Origin: Betaproteobacteria bacterium | GTDB lineage: Bacteria > Pseudomonadota > Gammaproteobacteria > Burkholderiales > Casimicrobiaceae | NCBI GenBank assembly: GCA_003153335.1 | Contig: PLYG01000098.1 | Span: forward strand, 6,528 to 13,707 | Reading direction: 5' to 3' | DNA length: 7,180 nt | In this document: piece by piece, positions 1 through 5,726 of the stretch | Numbering within the stretch: position 1 is the first letter of the stretch | Layout of the letters: every line of letters begins with the position of its first letter | Program-made: the position numbers and the translations under genes | Notes under the pieces: model-generated | Databases searched by the model: none | Told to the model about the DNA's origin: nothing | The model's input: the letters and a program-made list of their open reading frames with translations, nothing else

Positions 1-963
1 GACTTGCCGGCTCGCGATATCCTGCACCGCGATGTTGAAGCGGCCGCCGTCGCGTTTCAGGAAGGCGAAGCTCATGCCGTCGGGCGCCTGGCGCGGCGTC
101 GTGTTGTACGTCCCGTCGAAGCTCACCCGCTCGACGGCTCCCGTCGCGAGGGTGAAGCGATAGATTTGCGGCGACCCGCCGCGGTCGGAGACGAACAGCA
201 GCGACGCCCCATCCGGCGCGAAGTTCGCTTCGGTGTCGATCGCACTGCTGCTGGCGATGCGCTGCGCACCGCTGCCGTCGGCGTTGATCAGGTACATCTG
301 CGAGTTGCCGTCTTTGGTCAGCGTGACCACAAGCTTCTGGCCGTCGGGCGACCACGCGGGCGAGAGCAACGGCTCGTCCGAGTTGACGATGGTCTGCGGA
401 TTATAGCCGTCGGCGTCGGCGACCTGCAGCATGTGGCGGCGGCCCTGCTTGACGATGTAGGCGATCCTGGTGCTGAACACGCCTTTGTCGCCGGTCAGCG
501 CTTCGTAAATCACATCGGCGATCTTGTGCGCAACGGTGCGAAACTGCGCGGGCGCCACGTTATAGCTGAACGCGGTGAGCTGGGTCTGCTTGACGGCATC
601 GAGCAAAAAGAAGCGCACATTGACCTGGCCCGGGCCTGTGGGTGTCATGCTCCCGACGACCACTGCTTCGGCGCCGCGCGAGCGAAACTCCGGATAACGC
701 ACATCCCGCGGATTGGCAGGCCGCGCCGCGCCCGAGTCGATGAGCTTGAACAGGCCGCTCCGCTGCAAGTCCGCGCCGACCACCCCGGTGATGCCCAGAG
801 GAAAATCCGCCTCGCCCACGAAGGGGACAACGGCGATCGGCATCTGCGTCGCGCCGCCGCCGATGATCTCGATGGTCAGTTGCCCCTGCGCAGGGATCGC
901 CAGCAACAGCGCGATCGCCACCAGAACCAAGTTACGCGTACGCTGGAACCACCACCGATTCAT
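1..963 (-). CDS. tolB: Tol-Pal system beta-propeller protein TolB, N-terminal 321 residues (3' end beyond window)
   Basis: TolB is the periplasmic partner of TolA and Pal and helps the outer membrane constrict at division. Reading from the ATG at 963 stays open to base 1, giving 321 codons; the family is usually about 430 residues, so roughly the last quarter is off the window. A signal peptide is clear: basic MNRWWFQRTR, hydrophobic stretch 11-24, probable cleavage after AQG27. The mature N-terminus (QLTIEIIGGGATQMPIAVVPF, from residue 28) is the typical TolB strand that binds TolA. Residues about 28-160 form the N-terminal alpha/beta domain. Propeller blades follow, with SPAWSPDGQKL at 201-211, APDGASLLFVSDRGGSPQIY at 249-268 and APDGMSFAFLKRDGGRFNI at 293-311. 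A GGAG sequence 4 bp before the ATG supports the start. Upstream is rlpA, 117 bp away, rather than the usual tolA. Family assignment is firm; whether this is the only tolB in the genome cannot be seen. Confidence 0.95.
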   Translation of the reverse strand, partial: MNRWWFQRTRNLVLVAIALLLAIPAQGQLTIEIIGGGATQMPIAVVPFVGEADFPLGITGVVGADLQRSGLFKLIDSGAARPANPRDVRYPEFRSRGAEAVVVGSMTPTGPGQVNVRFFLLDAVKQTQLTAFSYNVAPAQFRTVAHKIADVIYEALTGDKGVFSTRIAYIVKQGRRHMLQVADADGYNPQTIVNSDEPLLSPAWSPDGQKLVVTLTKDGNSQMYLINADGSGAQRIASSSAIDTEANFAPDGASLLFVSDRGGSPQIYRFTLATGAVERVSFDGTYNTTPRQAPDGMSFAFLKRDGGRFNIAVQDIASRQV

Positions 964-967
964 ACCA

Positions 968-971
968 CTCC
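968..971 (-). promoter_or_regulatory. Possible Shine-Dalgarno sequence of tolB
   Basis: On the minus strand the bases before the ATG at 963 read AACGGAGTGGTATG. GGAG lies 4 bp from the start codon, slightly closer than typical. It is the clearest ribosome-binding candidate at any gene start in this window, which fits tolB being translated independently of rlpA rather than by coupling. Confidence 0.5.
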
Positions 972-991
972 GTTTCACGAATGCCAGGCCG

Positions 992-1012
992 GTCGCGTTT
1001 GCGTTGCGCGAC
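992..1012. repeat. Short inverted repeat (hairpin) in the rlpA-tolB gap
   Basis: GTCGCG (992-997) and CGCGAC (1007-1012) are perfect 6-bp inverted arms around a 9-base loop. It lies about 30 bp before the tolB start on the transcribed strand. No T tract follows on either strand, so it is not a canonical intrinsic terminator. Function is unknown; at this G+C content a hairpin of this size can arise by chance. Confidence 0.4.
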
Positions 1013-1038
1013 AATGCCGGTCCGGGCAGCCCATCGTC

Positions 1039-1054
1039 TGTGCGCCTCCGCACA
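1039..1054. repeat. Short inverted repeat (hairpin) just downstream of rlpA
   Basis: TGTGCG (1039-1044) and CGCACA (1049-1054) pair perfectly around a 4-base loop (CCTC on the plus strand, GAGG in the transcript). Outer bases TCGT and ACGA on the transcript could lengthen the stem across a small internal loop. It begins 26 bp after the rlpA stop codon. No U-rich run follows, so if it affects transcription or mRNA decay it is not as a standard rho-independent terminator. Confidence 0.4.
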
Positions 1055-1080
1055 CTAACGACAGTCTGCGCCGAAGGGGT

Positions 1081-2025
1081 CTAACGTCGCCGCGCTGACG
1101 GAACAACACCGAATCGCGACTCCAGGTCCAGGGCTGCGCGCTGCGCCTCATTGCGCGATGCATAGGGACCCAACTCAACACGAAACAGATTATCGCGCGC
1201 CCTGATGCGTGGCGTATAGACAATTTCACTTCCACTGTTGCCGTTGCCCGACAGTTGGAACTCCATCAGCGCCAAAAAGTTCTCGGCATTATCGAGATTG
1301 GAGAACGCGCCGAGCTGCAGGAAGAGTTCTCCGCCCTCGGTGCGCAACGGCACCTCTCTTTCCGATGCCGCCGTCGCCGGTTGCGTAACGCCGGCCAGCG
1401 GCGGCGCAGGCGGGACGGACGCACGCGATGCAAAAATTCCGCCTGTCTCGGGCAGCACCGCTTCGATCTCCACTTGCGCGCTGCCCGGATTCGCGTAGCC
1501 GAGCTTGTACGCGGCCGCATACGACAGGTCGATGATGCGGCCGTGCAAGAATGGGCCGCGATCATTGACGCGCACGACCACGCTCTTGCCATTCGCCAGA
1601 TTGGTCACGCGCGCATACGAAGGCAGCGGCAAGGTCGGATGCGCCGCGGTCATCGCGTACATGTCATACGTCTCGCCGATCGCAGTGCGCTGGGCGTGGA
1701 ATTTCCTGCCGTACCACGATCCGATGCCGCGCTCCTTGTACGGCCGCAACTCGGTCGCGGGCACATAGTCGCGGCCAAGGACCGTGTAGGGCCGGTTGGC
1801 AAAACGATGCAGCGGCTCCCACCTCGGGGTTGCGTCAGCCAATTGCTCGAGATTCGCCGGCGGATTCGATCCCGGTCCGTCGTCGGCGTAGTAGGCGCCC
1901 GGACGCGCCGTCGCCGGCACGGCGTCGTGGCGCGCCGGCTTGGACGCGCAGCCGGCGATCAGCACCGCCAGCAGCAGCGCCGCCGCCCCTTTGTTGGCGG
2001 ATAGGTATCGCTGCGCTCGAACCAT
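1081..2025 (-). CDS. rlpA: Septal-ring lytic transglycosylase lipoprotein RlpA
   Basis: The 314-residue product is an outer-membrane lipoprotein. Residues 1-25 are a lipoprotein signal ending in the lipobox LIAGC, with Cys26 as the lipid-modified residue. After a Pro/Ala-rich linker, a double-psi beta-barrel domain spans about 98-192, with GSWYGRKFHAQRTAIGETYD at 102-121, AMTAAHPTLP at 124-133, NDRGPF at 154-159 and RIIDLSYAAA at 163-172. Glu118, His129 and Asp155 have the same spacing as the residues reported as important for Pseudomonas aeruginosa RlpA activity (as I recall, Glu120, His131, Asp157), so it is probably an active lytic transglycosylase. A SPOR domain (about 232-310, starting ELFLQLGAFSNLDNAENF) should bind glycan lacking stem peptides. 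The variable linker at about 193-230 is Pro/Ala-rich. The start lies 1 bp after the rodA stop with only a weak AGG next to the ATG, which suggests translational coupling to rodA. Confidence 0.96.
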   Translation of the reverse strand: MVRAQRYLSANKGAAALLLAVLIAGCASKPARHDAVPATARPGAYYADDGPGSNPPANLEQLADATPRWEPLHRFANRPYTVLGRDYVPATELRPYKERGIGSWYGRKFHAQRTAIGETYDMYAMTAAHPTLPLPSYARVTNLANGKSVVVRVNDRGPFLHGRIIDLSYAAAYKLGYANPGSAQVEIEAVLPETGGIFASRASVPPAPPLAGVTQPATAASEREVPLRTEGGELFLQLGAFSNLDNAENFLALMEFQLSGNGNSGSEIVYTPRIRARDNLFRVELGPYASRNEAQRAALDLESRFGVVPSARRR

Positions 2026-2026
2026 C

Positions 2027-3133
2027 CTACGTTTTCACCAGCTTGCGATTGGCGTGAATACTCATCAGCATCCCCAGGCCCAGGAACAGCGTGACCAGCG
2101 CGGTGCCACCGTAGCTCACCAGCGGCAGCGGCACGCCGACCACGGGCAGGATCCCGCTGACCATCCCCATGTTGACAAACGCGTAGGTAAAGAACATCAG
2201 CGTGATGGCCCCCGCCAGGAGCCGCGTGAACAGGGTCGAGGCGCTGGCGGTGATAACAAAACCGCGCGCGATCAGCATCAGGTACAGCGCGAGCAGAATG
2301 ATCCCGCCCAACAGGCCGAACTCTTCGCCATAGACCGCGAATATGAAGTCGGTGTGCCGTTCCGGCAGGAAGTCCAGATGGGTCTGCGTGCCGTTCATCC
2401 AGCCCTTGCCCAGCACCCCGCCCGAGCCCAGCGCGATCGTGCCCTGGATGATGTGATAGCCGCGCCCCAGCGGATCGCGCAAGGGGTCGAGAAAGACCAG
2501 CACGCGCTCGTGCTGATACTCGCGCAGGTGGGGCCAGACGACAGGCACCAGCGCCACGAGCACCAGCGCGACCACCACGATGATTTTCCAGTTGAGTCCC
2601 GCGAGATACAGGACGAAGAAACCCGATGCCGCAATGAGCATTGCCGTACCGAAATCGGGCTGCCGGGCGATGAGCGCGACCGGTACCACAATCAACACGA
2701 CGGCCAGCGCGAAATCGCGCAGCCTGATCGTCGCCGCCTGGCGATTGAAGTACCAGGCCAGCAGCAGCGGTACCGCGATTTTCATCATCTCCGAGGGCTG
2801 GATGCGGGTGACGCCCAGCGACAGCCAGCGCCGCGACCCGTTGACGACCGTGCCGAAAAACGCCACGCCCAGCAGCAACAGCACGCCGACGGCAAAGAGC
2901 GGCACCGCCCAGCGCATGTAGTGCTGGGGCGGGATGTTGGCAGCGACCCACATGACGGCAAGCGCAAACAGCAGGTTTAGCGCCTGTCCGCTCACCCGCG
3001 CCGTGCTGGCGTCGGTGGCGCTGTAGAGGACCAGCAAACCCAGCCCTGAGATCGCGAGCGCCGTCCCCAGCAGGAAGCCGTCGATACGCCGCGCGAGCAA
3101 CCGGGCGAGCCTCTTAATCGGATTCGTCATCAT
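2027..3133 (-). CDS. rodA: SEDS peptidoglycan glycosyltransferase RodA
   Basis: RodA is the inner-membrane enzyme that polymerises lipid II into glycan strands during elongation, working with PBP2. The 368-residue product is close to the E. coli length and shows about ten hydrophobic segments. SEDS hallmarks are NGSRRWLSLGVTRIQPSE (98-115), RQPDFGTAM (157-165), the extracellular stretch RGYHIIQGTIALGSGG (224-239), FLPERHTDFIFAVYGEEFG (255-273) and PLPLVSYGGT (335-344). Asp262 in the HTDF motif aligns with the catalytic aspartate known from E. coli RodA. Two consecutive ATG codons (3133 and 3130) could start the protein. Both lie inside the last codons of mrdA, giving an overlap of 20 or 17 bp, and neither has a good Shine-Dalgarno sequence, so translation is probably coupled to mrdA. 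FtsW, the division paralogue, is unlikely because of the adjacent PBP2 gene. Confidence 0.97.
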   Translation of the reverse strand: MMTNPIKRLARLLARRIDGFLLGTALAISGLGLLVLYSATDASTARVSGQALNLLFALAVMWVAANIPPQHYMRWAVPLFAVGVLLLLGVAFFGTVVNGSRRWLSLGVTRIQPSEMMKIAVPLLLAWYFNRQAATIRLRDFALAVVLIVVPVALIARQPDFGTAMLIAASGFFVLYLAGLNWKIIVVVALVLVALVPVVWPHLREYQHERVLVFLDPLRDPLGRGYHIIQGTIALGSGGVLGKGWMNGTQTHLDFLPERHTDFIFAVYGEEFGLLGGIILLALYLMLIARGFVITASASTLFTRLLAGAITLMFFTYAFVNMGMVSGILPVVGVPLPLVSYGGTALVTLFLGLGMLMSIHANRKLVKT

Positions 3134-5033
3134 CGTTCGCCGGCGCCGCGGTTGTGGCAGTTGTGGCAGTCTTGGCCTTCTTGCCGGTCAGAAAATAGTC
3201 GAACACCTGGCGCGCGATCGGTGCCGCCGCCTGCGCGCCGAACCCGCCGTTCTCGACCAGCACGGCCAGCGCGATCTTCGGCTGCTCGGCAGGCGCATAG
3301 GCGATGAACAGCGCATGGTCGCGGAAGCGCTCGCCGACATGCCTGGAGTCATACTTGTCCCCGCGCAGGCTGAACACCTGCGCCGTTCCGGTCTTGCCCG
3401 CGCTGACGTAGGCCGCCCCCGCAAACGCGCGCGCGCCGGTACCTTCCTTGTTCACGCCCACCAGCGCGTTCTTCACCGTCTCCCAGTGCTCCGGCTTCAG
3501 CGGGATGGTGTGCGTCGGAGTAGTGTCGATGCTGGTCACATTGCCGGTCCTGGTGTTCTGAATCGACTTGACCAGATGCGGCTTGTAGGAAACGCCGCTG
3601 GTGGCGACGGTGGCGATTGCATGGGCGAGCTGCAGCGGCGTGTAGGCGTTGTAACCCTGGCCGATGCCGACCGAAATATTGTCGCCCAGGTACCACTTGC
3701 GGTGTTCCTCGCGGAACTGCTTCCCGGCAAAGCGCTGGCGTTTCCAGTCGCGATTGGGAAGCACGCCCGTGAGTTCACCCTCGATGTCGATTCCGGATTT
3801 CTGACCGAATCCGAACTGTTTCAGGACACCTGCGAGGTCATCGATATCCAGCTCGCTCGCGAGTTGATAATAATAGGTGTCGCACGACACCACAATCGAC
3901 TTGTACATGTCGACCCGGCCGTGGCCCCCTTTCTTGTCATCGTTGAAGCGGTGGCCGCCGGCCAGAGCAAAAAACCCGGGATCGTTGATGGTCTGCTGCG
4001 CCGTGCGCTTGCCCAGCGCCAGCGCGGCGAGGGCCATGAAGGGTTTGAACGTCGATCCGGGCGGGTACGTGCCGCGGAGCGGCCGGTTGAGCAACGGCTT
4101 GTCCGGCGAGTTGTTGAGCGCATCCCAGTTCTGCGGATCGATGCCCTCGACGAACAGGTTGGGGTCGTAGCCTGGCTTGCTGACAAAGGCGAGCACTTCT
4201 CCGGTCGACGGATCGAGCGCGACCAACGCGCCGCGCTTGTCGCCGAAAGCGTCTTCCGCCACTTGCTGGAGTTCGATGTCCAGCGCTAACTGGAGATTGT
4301 TCCCCGAAATCGGCGGCGTGCGCGACACCAGGCGCACCGCCCGGCCGCCGGCGTCGACTTCGACTTCCTCGATCCCGGTGGTGCCGTGCAGCTCGCTCTC
4401 GTACGACAATTCGATGCCGACCTTGCCGATGTAGTCCGAACCCTTGTAATTGGCCGTCTCGTCCCGGCTGTCGATGCGTTCGAGGTCATCGTCATTGATC
4501 CGGCCGATATAGCCGATGACGTGCGAGGCAACTTCTCCGAACGGGTATTGGCGAAACAGCCTCGCCTTGACCTCCACGCCGGGGAAGCGGTAGCGGTTGA
4601 CCGCAAAACGCGCGACCTCTTCGTCAGTCAATCGCGTGCGCAGCGGCATGCTTTCGAAGTTCTTCGACTCGTCGAGCAGCTTGCGAAAACGCTTCCGATC
4701 GCGCGGCGTAATCTCGACCAGCGCCGAGAGTTGCTCGATGGTCTCCTCGAGGTTTTCCACTTTCGAGGGCGTCACCTCCAGCGTGTACGCCGAATAGCTT
4801 TGCGCCAGAACGATACCGTTGCGATCGGTGATGACGCCGCGGTTGGGCACGGCGGGCACCAGCGAGATCCGGTTGCTCTCGGCCAGCGTCGCGTAATGAC
4901 TCTGCATCACCACCTGCAGGAATACAAAGCGCCCCAGCAGCACCAGGAACGCGAATACGACGACGCCACCCGCCAGCGCCAGACGGCGCCGGAACAGGTA
5001 CAACTCGCGTTCGGGGTTCTTGAGCTCGGACAT
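3114..5033 (-). CDS. mrdA: Penicillin-binding protein 2 (elongasome transpeptidase)
   Basis: PBP2 cross-links new peptidoglycan during elongation and pairs with RodA. The 639-residue protein has a short cytoplasmic N-terminus, one membrane anchor (about 18-42), a pedestal region including NRGVITDRNG (64-73), and a C-terminal transpeptidase domain from about 265. Active-site motifs are GTYPPGSTFK (321-330; nucleophile Ser327, Lys330), SCD (383-385) and KTGTAQ (547-552). The ISVGIGQGY segment (453-461) is also typical. Cys384, His371 and Asp residues at 351 and 365 match a zinc site described in Acinetobacter PBP2. The tail (about 618-639) is low-complexity Lys/Ala/Thr followed by an acidic DDDESD end, a lineage-variable region. 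The start is the ATG at 5033 because MSELKNPERELYLFRRRLAL resembles normal family N-termini. However, a heptamer repeat array occupies the position where a Shine-Dalgarno sequence should be. The 3' end overlaps rodA. Confidence 0.97.
   Translation of the reverse strand: MSELKNPERELYLFRRRLALAGGVVVFAFLVLLGRFVFLQVVMQSHYATLAESNRISLVPAVPNRGVITDRNGIVLAQSYSAYTLEVTPSKVENLEETIEQLSALVEITPRDRKRFRKLLDESKNFESMPLRTRLTDEEVARFAVNRYRFPGVEVKARLFRQYPFGEVASHVIGYIGRINDDDLERIDSRDETANYKGSDYIGKVGIELSYESELHGTTGIEEVEVDAGGRAVRLVSRTPPISGNNLQLALDIELQQVAEDAFGDKRGALVALDPSTGEVLAFVSKPGYDPNLFVEGIDPQNWDALNNSPDKPLLNRPLRGTYPPGSTFKPFMALAALALGKRTAQQTINDPGFFALAGGHRFNDDKKGGHGRVDMYKSIVVSCDTYYYQLASELDIDDLAGVLKQFGFGQKSGIDIEGELTGVLPNRDWKRQRFAGKQFREEHRKWYLGDNISVGIGQGYNAYTPLQLAHAIATVATSGVSYKPHLVKSIQNTRTGNVTSIDTTPTHTIPLKPEHWETVKNALVGVNKEGTGARAFAGAAYVSAGKTGTAQVFSLRGDKYDSRHVGERFRDHALFIAYAPAEQPKIALAVLVENGGFGAQAAAPIARQVFDYFLTGKKAKTATTATTAAPANDDDESD
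3151..3177. repeat. Nine-base tandem repeat inside the 3' end of mrdA
   Basis: The plus strand reads GTTGTGGCA (3151-3159), GTTGTGGCA (3160-3168) and then a degenerate third unit GTCTTGGCC (3169-3177). On the coding strand it encodes the Ala/Thr-rich tail of PBP2 (residues about 619-627, within TATTATTAA). The unit length is a multiple of three, so copy-number change would lengthen or shorten the tail without a frameshift. The tail lies outside the catalytic domain. Confidence 0.75.
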
Positions 5034-5034
5034 G

Positions 5035-5083
5035 TTCAGGGATCAGCTATCAAGTATCAGGTATCAGGTATCAGGTATCAGGT
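5035..5083. repeat. Heptanucleotide tandem array, consensus ATCAGGT, adjoining the mrdA start
   Basis: Seven 7-bp units run head to tail. Four are perfect ATCAGGT (5056-5062, 5063-5069, 5070-5076, 5077-5083). Three diverge progressively toward the gene: ATCAAGT (5049-5055), ATCAGCT (5042-5048) and TTCAGGG (5035-5041). The array ends 1 bp from the mrdA ATG (5031-5033). On the transcribed strand it reads as repeated ACCTGAT and contains no purine-rich AGGAGG-like sequence near the ATG. Decay at one edge and identity at the other is what tandem expansion by slippage would leave. I have a general impression that similar 7-mers occur in intergenic regions of other Proteobacteria, but I cannot name a defined family. 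Confidence 0.92.
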
Positions 5084-5174
5084 AGCCATAGCGTGGGTTA
5101 AGCCTCGCCCTGGCGGTCTTCAAAGAACTGCGCAACACTCACCGATGCCTGATCCCTGATCCCTGATGCCTGAT
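5056..5174. repeat. Large imperfect inverted repeat formed by the two heptamer arrays (mreD-mrdA gap)
   Basis: The four ATCAGG cores of the left array (5056-5061, 5063-5068, 5070-5075, 5077-5082) can pair with the four CCTGAT cores of the right array (5148-5153, 5155-5160, 5162-5167, 5169-5174). This gives 24 base pairs in four 6-bp blocks separated by single mismatches, with a 65-base loop (5083-5147). In the transcript the mismatches are A opposite C or G. The structure would lie between the mreD stop and the mrdA start, with about 22 bases left between stem and ATG. Alternative registers shifted by seven are possible. A processing, stability or translation-control role is inference. Confidence 0.7.
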
Positions 5175-5176
5175 GC
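5144..5176. repeat. Heptanucleotide tandem array, consensus CCTGATS, at the end of mreD
   Basis: Four CCTGAT cores at 7-bp spacing (5148, 5155, 5162, 5169) are separated by C, C and G, and flanked by GATG on the left and GC on the right. It is the reverse-complement orientation of the ATCAGGT array, with a different seventh base (C or G here, T there). It lies 6 bp beyond the last base of the mreD stop codon (5181-5183), entirely outside coding sequence. The different seventh base suggests that each array was amplified separately from a pre-existing inverted pair, or that the arms diverged before expansion. Confidence 0.88.
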
Positions 5177-5180
5177 ACCA

Positions 5181-5726
5181 TCACCTCTCTCCCGGCGAAG
5201 GCGGCGGCCGCTGCGGCCATTGCAGGATGATCGACGTCAACGGCCACAGCAGCGCGCCGCTGACGGCGCCCAGAAAATTCGACCAGTCGGCCGGCGCCGC
5301 GCCGCCTGCGATGCGCACCAGCAGCACCAGCAGCATGCACAATACCAGCAGCACGGCGACATGCGCGGCCTGCTGCCAGAGCGGAAAGCGCAGCACGCGC
5401 CGATGGAAATATTCGGCGGCGAAGCCCAGCAACGCATAGGCGAGTGCATGCTGGCCAAACAGCGCCCCCTGTCCTACGTCCATCAGCAGCCCGCACACCC
5501 ACGCGGTGCCCACGCCGACCAGTTGTGGCTGCTGAATGCACCAGTACAGCAGCACCAGCGCCAGGAAATCCGGCTTGAGCGCCAGCCAGACACCGGACCA
5601 GGGCAACAGGTTCATCAGCATTGCAATCAGCAACGTCAGCAGCACGAACCAGGGCTTGGGCGGGCGCAGGATCTCTTCCGGCCGCGTTGCGGTCAGCGGA
5701 GAAAGATTGATGTTCGGGAGTGCCAT
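5181..5726 (-). CDS. mreD: Rod shape-determining protein MreD
   Basis: MreD is a small polytopic inner-membrane protein that, with MreC, links MreB filaments to the wall-synthesis enzymes. The product has 181 residues. After a short polar N-terminus (1-24, including RPPKPW), hydrophobic segments lie at about 27-42, 47-63, 69-82, 93-103, 119-138 and 149-166, consistent with five or six membrane helices. The C-terminus, PQRPPPSPGER, is Pro/Arg-rich and likely cytoplasmic. Features typical of the family are NLLPW (39-43), KPDFLALVLLYW (51-62) and GLLMDVGQGALFGQHALAY (79-97). The ATG overlaps the mreC stop by one base (TGATG), which argues for coupled translation. The reading frame stays open upstream through most of mreC, but that part is not MreD-like and should not be added. 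The stop lies 6 bp before a heptamer repeat array. Confidence 0.95.
   Translation of the reverse strand: MALPNINLSPLTATRPEEILRPPKPWFVLLTLLIAMLMNLLPWSGVWLALKPDFLALVLLYWCIQQPQLVGVGTAWVCGLLMDVGQGALFGQHALAYALLGFAAEYFHRRVLRFPLWQQAAHVAVLLVLCMLLVLLVRIAGGAAPADWSNFLGAVSGALLWPLTSIILQWPQRPPPSPGER

Noticed and set aside
4..1098. Plus-strand open frame of 364 codons opposite tolB
   Set aside because: Arg/Ala/Asp-rich shadow without recognisable domains. The opposite strand encodes a clear TolB with signal peptide and propeller motifs.
1940..2980. Plus-strand open frame of 346 codons opposite rodA
   Set aside because: The product is rich in Arg, Gln, His and Asp with no domain or hydrophobic pattern, as expected for the antisense of a GC-rich membrane-protein gene. 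The minus-strand RodA has all its conserved motifs.
3315..4289. Plus-strand open frame of 324 codons opposite mrdA (and similar frames at 4386-5159 and 5166-5834)
   Set aside because: These are antisense shadows of GC-rich coding sequence. None shows a start signal or family motif, and the minus strand is fully accounted for by PBP2, MreD and MreC.
5095..5123. Possible promoter for mrdA between the heptamer arrays (TTGAAG, 17 bp, TAACCC on the minus strand)
   Set aside because: The -35 matches four of six bases but the -10 only two of six. Too weak to call without transcript-start data.
5035..5176. CRISPR-like array
   Set aside because: The repeat unit is only 7 bp with no spacers between units; this is a simple tandem repeat.
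5098..5541. Minus-strand open frame of 147 codons running from inside mreD through the repeat
   Set aside because: Out of frame with MreD and ends by translating the heptamer array into an IRDQ/GIRD-like repeat peptide, a common artefact of such repeats.
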